From positions 366,999,159 to 367,063,158 of the forward strand of contig CM048744.1 of NCBI GenBank assembly GCA_026315105.1: 64,000 nt of DNA. Direction: 5' to 3'. Source of the DNA: Locusta migratoria (lineage: Eukaryota > Arthropoda > Insecta > Orthoptera > Acrididae). Under the pieces are notes generated by a model. The model was given only the letters and a program-made list of their open reading frames with translations. It searched no databases and was not told the DNA's origin. Of this stretch, positions 10,560 through 21,759 are shown piece by piece. The position numbers and the translations under genes are program-made. The first letter of the stretch is position 1, and each line of letters starts with the position of its first letter.

Positions 10560-10760
10560 AGGAACATGAGGCAGAATTGCAGTCTGTGTAGTGGAGGGAG
10601 GCGTGCTCTAAGACAGTCCGTGAAATCACGGTATGCATTAGGTCGTAGTGGCTGAATGGTGACTTAGTGCTTGTCTACTAAGTAGGAGGTCCCGGGTTAG
10701 AATCCAGGCACAAACTTAAATTCAATGCCTTTCCTTCAGTTTAATACGTTTAAATGCAGT
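10560..10760 (+). mobile_element. Probable tRNA-derived SINE relic
   Basis: The segment 10634-10705 looks like a decayed tRNA head: an A-box-like gtggctgaatgg and a B-box-like GGTTAGAATCC inside cccgggttagaatccaggca. It differs from the SINE1, 2 and 3 heads. No TSD was identified, so the ends are approximate. A true tRNA gene is unlikely because the acceptor arms do not pair convincingly. Confidence 0.4.
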
Positions 10761-11179
10761 CTGCGAAATTTCTTTGATCCTGCCTGTCGTTGTAATCTTC
10801 GTCCTTTCAATGGGGTTTTCAACTTTGGAAATTAGGAAAAAAGTGATTTCGTTTTTCGTTTAATTGTCACACACAAACAGGGGTGAGTTTGCGGGTATGG
10901 TATCGTGATGAAAGAGCCATTGATTGTCTCGCCAAATTTCAGGCCGTTCCTTAACACATTTTCTCGCACAACAGAGAAGAAGTAGAAAGAACAGAACATA
11001 CCTAAAGCCCTCTTCCCCTTTTTCAGCAGCAAGAACCTAAACACCAAAACAAAACAAACGCTGTATAAAATTACATTGCTAACCACGATGACATACGGCT
11101 GCAAACAAAACCACGAAAACTTACTTACAGGTTATTAATAATTTTCTGGGAACGGCAGCCACAGCTTAAGAACATTGTG
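10761..11179. other. Unassigned sequence
   Basis: An antisense frame at 10832-11104 is rich in hydrophobic residues but matches no family I know and has no start context. Nothing else is visible here. Confidence 0.4.
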
Positions 11180-12199
11180 AATGAAATTACAATACACACT
11201 GCTCCCCAAAACCTAAAATAAACTTAAGTATATAAAAAGTCCTGCGTGCTAGTGTAGTTGAAATAGAAGTGGAAAGCTGTCGAAACGTGTTTATTTGAAC
11301 GCAACCGGTTTCACATCCATGGAAATGCTTCTTCAGGTACATCTGTGACTAGCAAAATACAAACTGAACTACAAACCAGATATCGGAAAAGTATTTTAAA
11401 AAATTTAAAGTTTAAAAAACATTTTAAGCTATAAAATGTCATGATCATCAGGACTGTCCTGAAAGTACTTCCTACGATAATGATTACATGTTTCATGAAG
11501 GACAGTGTCCAGCATTCAGGAGGCCCTGATAGAATACTATAACAATAACTTCCCCGTTTCTATCCAATTCTAAGAAACGAGCAATGTGGGTGAATCTAGA
11601 AAGGAAACAACACTGATAAACTACTGATCATAAATACTATCCACGATCAACAAATCTCACTGTAAATACCCGCTATACGGTGAGGAAAAGCAAAATGTTT
11701 TCACTCAGTTTATAGTGATTCATTTGTTGATCGTGGATAGTATTTATGATCAGTAGTTTATCAGTAGGGTTTCGTTTTTAGATACGCCCACACTGCTCGT
11801 TGCTTCGAACTGGATAGAAACGGGGACGTTATGTAATTACTGATGGTCACACTGGGCCTCAATGCTGGGCGCATTGAACATGTAATCATTATCGTGTAAG
11901 TACTTCTCAGTTACACCCTTCATGATAATGACATTTTATATCTTTTTAATTAAGAACTTTAATTTAAAAATTGTATAGAAATTTGTTATACTTTTCGGTC
12001 TTTTGGATATCTGGGTAGTAGTTCTGTTTGTATTTTGCTATTCACAGAAGTCCTTTAAGATGCATCTGAATTGATATGAAACCAGTTGTGTTTAAATAAA
12101 CACGTTTCGACTGCTTTGCGGTTCTATTTCAACACACCAGCATCCAGGACTTTTTATAAACTTAATTTTAGGTTTTGGAGAGTGGTGTGTAATTTCATT
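11180..12199. repeat. 1.0-kb fold-back element
   Basis: The ends mirror each other: aatgaaattac then ccaaaacctaaaat on the left, and attttaggttttgg then gtaatttcatt on the right. Next come ataaaaagtcctg and caggactttttat, tgaaatagaa and ttctatttca, and the boxes cgaaacgtgtttatttgaac and gtttaaataaacacgtttcg. The central arms include gatcataaatactatccacg and its complement near 11627 and 11730. Loops and arms differ by indels, so it is old. No coding capacity; both arms carry GAAACC-GGTT type modules. Confidence 0.85.
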
Positions 12200-12404
12200 C
12201 TAAAACTTACAGATGGTACAAAACAAAGTACTTCGATAGAGGTTAGGAGCAAAACTTTGAATAAGAGTGACCGAGCTAACGAGGCCATGGAGATCGCTAC
12301 AATAGAAACAACTGTTCAAAAGTTTGCAAAAATAAATAAATAAAAATAAAAAAAAAGGTCAACTTAAAACTAGATGCAAATTTCGCAAGTTCCTTTGATA
12401 ATAA

Positions 12405-13110
12405 GGAAGGTATTTTTCATGTAGAGTTTCAGTCGTCTTTTCCGTGTAACTGACGTGATACGTTCGGTCTATCACTACAGTTCCTCGGAGCATTTGCGCA
12501 TGTAGGAACCATCATGGTTCCAAATATTGTCCTGAGTATCTGCGTATCAATTTTCTCAATGTCCTTCATGTCGATGGTTGTGTATAGCGCTTTTGGAAGA
12601 ATAATTGTGTGATATTGGTGAAGTTTAGCTTGAGTGGATAGCGATTTCTTATTGTATGTGTTCCAGGTCAATATATGAGCTTTAAGAAATTTTTCTGCTC
12701 TATTTTTGTGAGCTTCTTTTTAGTTTCCAGTGCTAATATCATTTCATTCAAGTACTTAACTTGTTTTATGTTATCATATTTTGTTGCCATTGGTTTCATG
12801 TTTGAACTTTTGGAGAGTCTATTAATTGTGTTTCTTTATAAGAGTTTTGATGGAAGCGTCATGAAGTTTCTCGATGGCGTGTCTGCCTTCCTCTGGAGTC
12901 CGCGTAATTATTACTAGGTCTCTTATTATTAAATTATCATCCGATGCTAGGTAAGTTCCTGAGTGTGCCCTACAATGGAATATCAGATTTCTGAATCGGC
13001 GTCTCACCATAATGTAATGCAGCTGAGAACTGGACCTGATCCAACTACACCGCCTTCTCTTGCGATTCTTGAGCAGTATATTCAGTAAAATATGAATATC
13101 TTAAACGACT
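12405..13110 (-). pseudogene. LINE-E reverse transcriptase fragment
   Basis: On the complement, 12822-13010 reads NLIIRDLVIITRTPEEGRHA then IEKLHDASIKT, resembling the RT palm segment where FADDIVIxxxxxEEAxxAI is usual; the catalytic FADD is eroded to IIRD. Downstream, 12429-12671 reads NKKSLSTQAKLHQYHTIILP then KALYTT and KIDTQILRTIFG, the post-RT region of LINEs with L.(S)xxxKLRxYxTVVLPxALY. The spacing fits one truncated element. It is a different family from LINE-A and LINE-B. Confidence 0.6.
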
Positions 13111-13688
13111 TAGATTTGTGAAACTGGATGAACCTTGTTGAAACACCATCTATTTGACACGAGATTCACTCACTGTTGTAGTCGCATGAAAACAGCTTTT
13201 CTGCTGTCAAGGTGGTTATCCCCAGGATCGTGGCAGTGAGTGGTCGGTTGTCCGTCGGGAGTCTCCCCAGCTCGGCTGCAGCGGCTGCACAGCGACGTGA
13301 CAGGGCGAGCCACCCAGCCGGCTGCCCCCACCACCTCCCTTAACAAGCGAAACCGCAAGATTTCATCGCCAGACAAGGCAACACGGTCTGGGAAAACCGC
13401 TTGTTCTCGTCAGTCAATTTTCTTCCCTGAACGGTCTTCTCCAGCCACACCTTAATTTAAAATCCAGTAGCCTCGCTTGCTAATTCCCGAAAGTAATCTC
13501 ACCGTCCGACGCCCTCTGCAGATCATAAAAAAAATAAAATAAAATAAAAATAAATAAATAAATGTTGCAGCATCGCATGTGAGAGCTATTGGTCACATAT
13601 CGTAGTGTGTTCATAACCTCGTACAACAAATATAAGCGTGGACTTTTTTTACTTTTTTAAGGATGCATATACGTACAGTATCTAATGT
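13111..13688. other. Unassigned sequence with GC-rich patch and AT repeat
   Basis: The part 13200-13350 is GC-rich with CAGCCGGCTGCC-type sequence and short frames on both strands that have no recognisable domain. At 13527-13563 there is a simple (AAATA)n-like run. No element boundaries were found. Confidence 0.4.
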
Positions 13689-14690
13689 ACACTGGTCAAA
13701 ACGATTAGGGGATCAGTTGAGATATTGTTGAAGTACTGTCGTCGTCAGAATGAACTAAAATGGTAAGACGTCTTTCTGTCGGTTCTACAGGGTGAGACAA
13801 CAACATTAAGGCAATACAGATTGATTCAGTCTACCAAACGACTTACACCAGCAGTTGGGTTCAGATAGAGTAGTGAGCAGGTAGTGCAATGCAGCAACTA
13901 CGTGACTTACCTGAAGCTGTGGCCTGGAGAGCCATAGGAAGGTTGGGTGCGGGACAGACACAGATGGAGGTGGCTGCAGCTATTGGAGAGTCCCAGAGTG
14001 TAATTTCCAGTATCTGGGCGCCATTTCACAAAACAGGAACAAGAAGGCAAGACCAAGGCCCTCCATTAGTAAAATCAGCCCGTCGAGACAGCAGGCCGAA
14101 TGCAACTCGGCTGTAACGCACTATTCAGGCAACAACAGGACGCGCAGTATCAACAAACACAGACCGAAATCGAATCCAGAAATATGGCTTTACGCACGGA
14201 GGCCTATGGTGTATGTCCAATTTAAACCACGACACCGCTTAGCCCTCAGAAACTGGGTGGGATTGGAGTCTTAACGAATGGCGCCGGGTTCTGTTCACAG
14301 ATTAGTCAAGATTTTGTCTTCAGGCGGATAATCGTCATTCCCTCATCTGAAGAGAACGTGGAACTCTGAATAATCCTGCTTATGTGCAGTAAACATCACA
14401 TCATGGTGATGAGTGGGGTGGGCAGGAGTCAATATTGGCGGAATTACAGACCTCTACGTCGTTTAGATTGGCGCTTTGACTGCTCAGAGGTAAAGGGTAG
14501 CGCCCTGGTGCCATAGGAGATGGGTACCTTCTGGTGGGTGATGACACTCCACTCGTGAAAAACGTGCTTGAAGATCAGGGAACTGAACGACTGGAGTGGC
14601 CAATTCGTAGCACATATTCCTTACCGTGAGGGACGGTCACTTGCTGCATACATTTTCATATAGTGCATGGCGGAGGATACTTAAATTACG
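13689..14690 (+). pseudogene. Tc1-like transposon, degenerate transposase
   Basis: The frame 13889-14116 (75 aa) reads MQQLRDLPEAVAWRAIGRLG then AGQTQMEVAAAIGESQSVIS, the paired-like helix-turn-helix DNA-binding domain of Tc1 transposases. It continues with degenerate GPPLVKSARRDSRPNATR. After frame changes, NPEIWLYARRPMVYV, RHRLALRNWV and GGITDLYVV mark the catalytic region, all broken by stops. A candidate left terminus acactggtcaaaacgattag lies at 13689. The second and third catalytic acidic residues cannot be placed. A dead copy. Confidence 0.7.
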
Positions 14691-16578
14691 GACTTTGACC
14701 AAATCTACATATCTATTCTGATTTTTGACGATGTTCTGATCACTGTATCTTCAAAACAATAAAAACATCTCCATCTACACAATTTCTTTCTACGGTTCAT
14801 AGTTAAGGGTACATCACCTTTTCACCCATGACAATAAAAGTTAAGTCATATACAGTTTGTCAGTGACAGTTATAGTTAATGGTGAACCGATGAAGCGAAG
14901 AAAGAGAGAAAAGGGGGACACAGAGAGCGAGAGTAGGGGTGGAGATGGATTAACGAATGTGTGCTATAAATAAGTACCGGGAACACCGGTTTTTCAGCTA
15001 GTTTTTAATTATATTTGAAACGCCTACTTCCTTCTTGGAGAGTGCCATAATATTTCACAGTGTCAAATACTTGAACGACAATGAATGAATAAAAGCAAAT
15101 TACATTACACTGGTTTGTAAGAGAGGACGCAAAATTTGTAATCTGACTTGGTAATTATTGAGATATTAAATAACGTATAGGTTAAGTTCCTAGAGCAGTT
15201 TTGTAAAATATTTAGTGTTGGCACCTAAGCCAGAAGAGGTTTTACTTTAGCCCTTTCTTAGCCTCTCAAGTTAAGAAATAAACATGATAAGTTTCTTTGT
15301 AACCAAATAGTACAAAAAATGTATCTTACCATATGTGTATCTCCATAGGTGCGCACTTACTACGTAATTTTTTACTCTGATCACTAATAATTCTGTTAAT
15401 TTAAAAGGGATATGCATTTGATAGAAACTCGGAAACATCTAAGAGAAATCCTTGTTTACACACATTTACACACATGATTGTTATGTTCAATAGTTTGTTT
15501 CTCTGTAGTCAGTTTGTTGACACCAGTGATCTCTAGAGATCAATAGTTCACACAAACAAGCAAGTATTAGCTTTCACTTAAAATTCATTATTCACTTTTC
15601 TTATTTCCGTATCTAAAAATTTTGGTTTGTTTTTAAAAAAGGAAGAGACCACAAATTAATGATGTTCCATAACTTGTCCGCTCTCAGCATTCACAATATT
15701 CTTTTTCATGTTTACTTACAAGTCGTAAATGCATTTTTCATCACTAAATACCCAAACCGTTTGCAGAAACAGTATGGAACGCCAGTAAATCCGGTTAACA
15801 CTGTCATTGCACACACGTAGCTTTGTTTTATTCCTGTCCTGTGATGTCACCAGAGCGTCAGCTAATAACAGAGCGTTTTCCATTTCATGACAATACCTTG
15901 AAATTTATTTATTTATAAATATATTGACCGAAAAATTATATTCGAAAGCTTAAATATTTAGAATAACGTCTTAAACATGTTTTCAACATGTGGAAGGATT
16001 ACATATATGGTAATAATAATATAAAACTAGGAACAATTTCGATTTTTGCATGACACACTACATTGCCTCTTACAAACAAACTCTTTACAAGAAAAGCAAC
16101 GTTAATAGAAAAAATACAGGATGAGGAAGAAACAACTAGTTTTATAGTTCATTCACCTTTCTACAGAACCTTTCTCTATTATCGGCAGTAGATGTGCATA
16201 TACTAACACTGGTCAAATAAGACCGTCACTGACTTATTATCTGTATCATTTATGATTCACTCTGTGAGTTGCTGCTGCCACAAGATATACATTTTCACAC
16301 TTTGAATAATTCCTGTCATCGCCCAAAGTGTTGACATTGTTTCTTTCTAAACAACACACCCCAAAATCCGAAATGCAAAGCTGATGGTCACCTGGTTGCC
16401 CTTTCGCCGTTTGTGTACGATTTGCCTTATCAAGCCCTGCTTTTTACGACCACGAAAAGGTTCTCTTGTGAGTGCTGTGAGGTCCTATATGTCCGCTTGA
16501 AAATTCAGCATTATTATCCACACAGAAATTCATGAAAACTTGCGTATCAAATTGTCATCTAAAAGAACAAGGGCACAC
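14691..16578. other. Unassigned AT-rich DNA
   Basis: About 1.9 kb with no recognisable repeat, coding frame or RNA gene. The segment is notable only for the absence of the SINEs that are dense elsewhere. It may be intronic or intergenic. Confidence 0.45.
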
Positions 16579-16792
16579 CTTGGAGCATGTATGTGATAAA
16601 ATATAACTGGTCGAACTTGTCTTCCTCTTTCTGAGCAATAAATTCTCCCCGTAAAAGTGCGTATACATAATATGTGGGACGGGACTTTGCTGCTTTCATC
16701 TTCCTCATTATTCCTTTATAAACTTCAGAGCCTTTTGTATCGACAAAGTTTTCTAAAGAGATTCCCGTCCACCTCGCTACTTTGGTTCGCCG
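16579..16792 (-). other. Candidate orphan exon (open frame with splice-like edges)
   Basis: The complement is open for about 80 codons across this 214-bp span, including RRTKVARWTGISLENFVDTK, GSEVYKGIMRKMKAAKSRP and YYVYALLRGEFIAQKEED. It starts just after a pyrimidine-rich tract ending TTTAACAAG and ends at CAAG|GTGTGC, both plausible splice sites. The composition looks protein-like (charged, no low complexity), and no domain is recognised. It could be a host exon or an unknown transposase piece; the evidence is only frame and edges. Confidence 0.28.
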
Positions 16793-17634
16793 CTTGTTAA
16801 ATAGGAAATAAAAAATTCATCCTTCGTTGTTCCGCCGGCCTTTCTCTTTATTGAGCGGCTATCTTGGTCTGAAGAAGTTTCCTTCCGGTGGGGGAGGAAG
16901 GGCGCCGTCTACAAGAGGCTGGCACAGGAGGCAAGGCTTGACAGAGATCACTTATAATTTCGGCATCAACAGAGAGAGGACAATTTTCGTTTCACTCTGA
17001 AACACAGTTTGGCTATATTCTCTGTGTGCTTAGCATACATTAAGGTACATTGGTGCATTTTCCTTATATAACGTTCTGCAGGTATGATACAGTTAATAGG
17101 CACATTAAATTAAACGCTGTTACTTCGCAATAATAATAATAATAATAATGAGAGAAAGAAAGAGAGAAAAATTCCCAACTCAACAAGTAGTTTTTTTACT
17201 TGCTGTTTGAAACGTTCCAGAAGTACGTTTTCAAATGTTTAAGTAATTATCGGCAGTTCAGAATCTTCTACCAAAAAGTAAAGAAGTAATTTTCTTGCCT
17301 GCAGTCGATTCCTAGTAAAACCAGTTTTAAAGTACAGATGCCGAAAAAGTAATCCAAATTGAGAAGCAAAATCTTCCGAAAACAGTTCATAGTGCACTTT
17401 TAAACATGGTTGTTCGATGCTGCATCCCATAAATACACGGAAAAGACTTCTACAGTATTTCCCTGTTTAAAGGACTACTTAAAAGCATGGAAGCAGTTGG
17501 ACATCATCAACATTTGTAACGCCCTTCCGTTGAAGACATCTCGTCTGTATAACCAGATCTAAAGTAACTGAAAATAATTACAACTGTTGTTTGCGTGAGT
17601 AGTAAAAGGAATCTCATCAATTTCAGTTTCATAT
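16793..17634. other. Unassigned sequence with (AAT)n
   Basis: A simple (AAT)n tract lies near 17130-17150, followed by a GA-rich run. The frame 17239-17430 on the minus strand has no recognisable domain. Nothing else is identifiable. Confidence 0.4.
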
Positions 17635-18330
17635 AAATTTTAAGGCTTTTAATCCTGTTAAATATTTAGGGATTACAGTTAAGAATAACTAGGAACTATC
17701 TATCAGATAACGTTGGGAAAGCGAATCAGATTGTTTTATAGATAGGACAGAAAATGCAAATCCGCGGTGGAATGACCGAGTGCTCTAAGGCGCCTTGCTG
17801 CGGGCCGTGCGCTTGCCTCCCGTCGGAGGTTCCAGTCCTCCCACGGCCATGTGTTGTCCTGGTGTTTAAGTAGTTACAAAGCCTAGGTAATGATAAAAAT
17901 AGTAGTTAAGTCAAATAGATTTACAAACATTTGAATTTGAAAAAGCAAAAAATCCACTGAAGAATATCCCTGCACTACACTAGTACGTCGTATTCTAGGT
18001 TACTGCATGCTGGTATGGGATAGTTACCATATAGGATTGACGGAGGACAACAAAAGTATCGGGAAATAAGTCCGCGAGTTGGTCAATCGTTACAGTACAG
18101 GAGTTTTTCATTGCGGCAAGAGCATTCTCGTCTGAAAGTGAAAATATTTTCCAGCTACTCACCTATACATGGGGAAACTGTTATCGTAATAAAGTAAGGC
18201 AAATCACAGTAATAAAGAGGAAAGAAGAGGTACTTACCTGTACCTGAGGAAATCATCATTTTAATAAAATAAGTCATATAACAGCTCGCACTGAAATATT
18301 TGTGTTCATTTTTCAGGAGTAATCTTAAAT
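17635..18330 (+). mobile_element. LINE-B copy 1 (3' part), degenerate
   Basis: Reads NPVKYLGITVKNN (the KYLGI motif after the RT palm), then NVGKANQ-like sequence. After the SINE come TLVRRILGYCMLVWDSYHIG then LTEDN, aligning with YTTLVRPLLEYYSPVWDPYQ and VGLTED in the better LINE-B copy at 60.4-62.2 kb. The 3' end includes a PTYIGR..-like stretch near 18215-18330. Many stops. A SINE is nested at 17761-17940. Confidence 0.7.
17761..17940 (+). mobile_element. SINE1 subfamily b in LINE-B
   Basis: The head is cgcggtggaatgaccgagtg, with a decayed B box GGTTCCAGTCC, body catgtgttgtcctggtgttt, and tail ttacaaacatttgaatttg. Imperfect repeats AAAATGCAAATCC and AAAAGCAAAAAATCC flank it. It interrupts the LINE-B C-terminal domain. 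Confidence 0.75.
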
Positions 18331-18694
18331 GGTGGAAAGCTAGAGAAACCCCAGTCAGTGAAATAATATCCAACAACTCTGGCATCATAACGCGATTTAA
18401 TAGCAAGAAACTTTCCCTATTCAAGTAGTGTTAGTTGACCTTGTTCAAATCCATCAGAAAAGTTCTCGCCGGGTGTAGATGCCAAAGATGTTTACTGAGA
18501 ATATTCATGTCAATATATAATTATATGACACTAATAATTAATCAGCCTATAACTCTGAAGAATTATATGAATGTTATCAGCAAAGGTGTTCTGCATTTAT
18601 GGACAAAAGAGTTTACATATGAGGCCGCTGATGAGGGGTATATGCTTTGCATACTAGACCGACAATAAACACGTAAAAAGTATATTAGGCAGCC
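18331..18694. other. Unassigned sequence
   Basis: Follows the LINE-B 3' end. Frames on either strand (18155-18424 minus, 18435-18668 plus) show no recognisable domain. No repeat boundary is visible. Confidence 0.35.
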
Positions 18695-19540
18695 TTCGGT
18701 AACCAGCCAGAACATTACGACCACCTGACAGCAGTAGGTCTGTCTTTGCCACCGATAACAGCGTTGACGCATTTAGGCCTGAGAGGGGGAGCTCTGTCGT
18801 ACCAGTGTTCGATGCTTCTCACCCGTCATGGTTTCTTGCACCAGATGCACTGGATGCCCGCGTGAATGTTTCCCAAAACGTGTCGAGCATGTAACGGCTT
18901 GTATTCGTGTCGCAGAACAAGAGGCTGGAAGATGAAGCCTTCACACCCTCCCATAGGGAGGATTCACCAGGCCATGCAACGCTCTACCACTGCGCCAGCC
19001 CCCATTGAAAACTGTCACGTGTCCATTTCACTCGTAGCTGCGGATGCCGTATTGTTGACATTGGCACATACATGGGTCGTCGACTGCTGAGGCTCATTAG
19101 GAGTGTTTGGTAAGCTGTGTGTTCAGAAACACTCGTATTCTGCTGAGCATTAAAGTCTGATCATAACTCCGCCACTGTCCTGTTTTACGAGTTTGCCCAG
19201 ACTACGGAATTTGTAATCAGGGATGGCCACCCAACCCCTCAACGTTTAGACGTGGTGTCACTTTGAATTTTCCACTTGTAGAAGACACAGAGCACATCAC
19301 TCCTCGAAACTGGTAGTCCAGTTTCTAAAATACAGTACCGAGTCTCTGGGCCATCACAATCCGTCCTCAGTCAAACAAAGATTAATCGCCCGTCTCTCCA
19401 TTCTAGACACAGACACTCACTAATACTACATACAGCGTATGTGTGTGTGCCTGACCAGCAGTCATTTCTCGTCCGCTAACTCTGGTCACGTGGACAGTTT
19501 ACATCGATGTTCAGTAGGTGGTCACACTATAGTAACACTG
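18695..19540. mobile_element. Probable DNA transposon relic with inverted ends
   Basis: The left end ccagccagaacattacgacc and acctgacag, and the right end taggtggtcacactatagta, are imperfect inverted copies built around a GTGACCACCT core. The interior is moderately GC-rich and contains no intact transposase frame. No reliable TSD was seen. The superfamily is not assigned; a decayed non-autonomous element is likely. Confidence 0.4.
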
Positions 19541-19975
19541 TTAGACAACTATGGCTGTCGTTAATCTATTTGAACAAATCTATCTCTTAAAGTCCTCGAC
19601 GCATTTCGATGAGATTTTCATGAGTGACTTGAGCGATATTGGGGCAACATGAAGGTATTACTTCATCAAAATCTGATCGTATAAAAAGAAATCGTGATTT
19701 AAAGGTTATCTGTGACCATCGTATCTTTCTGTTTGAACATGCGATCATCACAGGTAATCTAAGCATAGCATGCGGAATATACGAGGTTTCGAACTTTTAT
19801 AGTGGCATCATTGCTGTGGAGACACTATGCAATGGAATGTACTATCGTCGCTGATTGTAGACGTTGTTGACATACCTACTTTACCTCCGAGCAAATGTAC
19901 TCGCCCGTCCCACGTCACCAGCTTGCGCACAGTAGAGAGAAACACAGTTGTGAACAAGCGATCTAACGTAACAAC
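19541..19975. other. Unassigned sequence
   Basis: The frame 19639-19854 has no recognisable domain. No repeat structure was seen. Confidence 0.35.
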
Positions 19976-20395
19976 GGAGGTGGATCAAGATTTAATGTGC
20001 TAGAGGTCGTACAGAACGACAGTATCGTCAAAGTCTTCAAGAGGCGTACGGAGAATTGGCATTGCGGCAGTGAACGATGTCACGTTGGGTAAAAGCCTTC
20101 AACGAAGGTCGGCAAACTGGCAGACATGCATCGGACACAGTATTGCTGTTCGTTTTTGGAGCATCACCTGCGACCAGCTTTGCGAAAGAAGAAGCAAAAC
20201 GTTCTGCACAACCCACTCATAACTTTGCACGATAATGCGCGGGCGCATACAGCGCAAGCTGTGGCTGCTCTGTTCGGTTGATGGGACTGGGAAGTACTGT
20301 ATCATCCACCTTACTCCACGGACTTAAGTCCTTGTGATTTTCATTTGATTCTGAAGATGAGGGAATCACTTCGTGGAATTATACTATAATTTAAA
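19976..20395 (+). pseudogene. mariner transposase fragment, internally deleted
   Basis: Reads RWVKAFNEGRQTGRHAS (end of the N-terminal domain), then skips to EHHLRPALRKKKQNVLHNPL, ITLHDNARAHTAQAV (second catalytic Asp in HDNAR.H) and, after one stop, WEVLYHPPYSTDLSPCDFHL (third catalytic Asp in YSTDLSPCD). The first catalytic Asp segment is missing through internal deletion. The mariner family is known for HDNARPH and YSPDLSPCD signatures. Non-functional. Confidence 0.72.
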
Positions 20396-20443
20396 CTTTA
20401 TCCTAAATCGCCATTCCTGTTTCTTTCCGAGAACACTAGACTA

Positions 20444-20627
20444 GCCGGCCGCAGTGGCCGAGCGGTTTGTGGCGTACCAGTCACGGTCTTCACGGCCCCT
20501 GCGGTCGGGGGTTCGAATCCCCCCTCGGGCATGGATGTATGTGCCCGCCTTAGTGTAAGCTAGTTCATAAGTAGTTTCTAAGTTTAGGGACTGATGACCC
20601 CGAAGTTAAAAACATTTGAACATTTGA
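20444..20627 (+). mobile_element. SINE1 copy, perfect TSD
   Basis: The head GCCGGCCGCAGTGGCCGAG, a B box within ggggttcgaatcccccctcg, and the body with gactgatgaccccgaagtta are present. A perfect 12-bp duplication AACACTAGACTA lies at 20432-20443 and 20628-20639. The copy inserted next to the mariner relic. Confidence 0.92.
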
Positions 20628-20639
20628 AACACTAGACTA

Positions 20640-21430
20640 ATTAGCTTGCAGTTTAATACGCGAAGCTTAGGACAAAATATAGGCCTTTTTTCATTCATTA
20701 TCGAATAACAAAACAAGATATCGTAATACAAAATTTTATGCATCTGTTCTGTTTAGTTGTAAGGGTTGGAGTACGAAAGAACCATTACTTGGTGTTGTTA
20801 ATTTTATAATGTACCAAAGAAGCCGTTAATGGGCTGTGTTACTTTTATTTAGATCACAGTCAGTGAAACCAATGTCTTCTGAATGTCCACTTAGAATTGA
20901 GCTTCACCGTCTTATCTGTATTAATAGGAACTAACTGGGATAAGTGGCTGAACTAATTCCGCTTTGTTTTGAACTGAAATTTGCTTCTTTCCATAACTTT
21001 TTTCTATATTTAACATTTTGGCTCGGGAAAGTGAATTTATCGAGGAAGTGAGCTTATAAGGATTCCGATTGTACCGGGTGAGAAAGCTACACTAAACTTC
21101 CGTTACGTAGCATGTCGTATAACTAGTTTTCGATATTTGCATGCTACAGAGCACGACATTTACAAGACGTGCTTCTACATCGATCAGGAACTTATCCTTA
21201 CATCTGAGTCGTACACCTACAAAATACTGGATATCAGTACAAAGGTTTCTTTTGGTAGAACAAAGGAGGGATATAACAACAAAATTTTACCTCGCTGCAA
21301 GAAAATGTTGTGTATCACAGCATAAACGCTTTCCAATACAAGATAATAGCAACACAAACAAAGGAAGAAAATATCTGATATAACCGCAAACTTTTTTAAG
21401 TTGGTACAACAAATAGTTGGATTTATAATA
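20640..21430. other. Unassigned AT-rich DNA
   Basis: Overlapping short frames at 21137-21383 have no recognisable domain. No repeat boundary is evident before the fold-back element at 21431. Confidence 0.4.
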
Positions 21431-21759
21431 AGTTTCAGTTATTAGTCAGTGCTCTTGGGGACGCTGTAGGAATATAAAGGCCACAGGTGGTGATGTGGTT
21501 GTTCATTTATTGACGCGTTTCGAAATATTCATCATCAGAATCTAGGCTGAGGGTAAAGTTTTATACTAATTGTATATCATTATGGCACTACTGAACAGTA
21601 CAGGGCTATGACGTTATACGATTAGTATAACACTTTACCCCAGGTGTCAATTCTGATGATGATTATTTCGAAACGCGTCAATAAATGAACAACCACATCA
21701 CCACCTGTGGCCTTATATTCCTACAACGTCCCTAACAGCGCTGTCTAATAACTAAAACT
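21431..21759. repeat. Fold-back element, about 105-bp arms
   Basis: Left arm: agtttcagttattag, gcca-caggtggtgatgtggt, tgttcatttattgacgcgtt. Right arm: its mirror aacgcgtcaataaatgaaca, accacatcaccacctgtggc, ctaataactaaaact. Inner parts (aaagttttatactaattgta with attagtataacactttaccc) also pair. Each arm carries the CTGATGATG...CGAAACGCGTCAATAAA module. No coding frame. Confidence 0.88.
21650..21685 (+). ncRNA. Hammerhead-ribozyme-like motif in a fold-back arm
   Basis: An intact core CUGAUGA at 21653-21659, a short stem II (GA with UC) after one extra U, and GAAA at 21670-21673. Stem III is AC with GU around a GC loop, then U-C at the cleavage position. Stem I is AUU with AAU. The left arm at 21509-21545 carries the mirrored copy. 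Activity is unproven. Confidence 0.42.
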
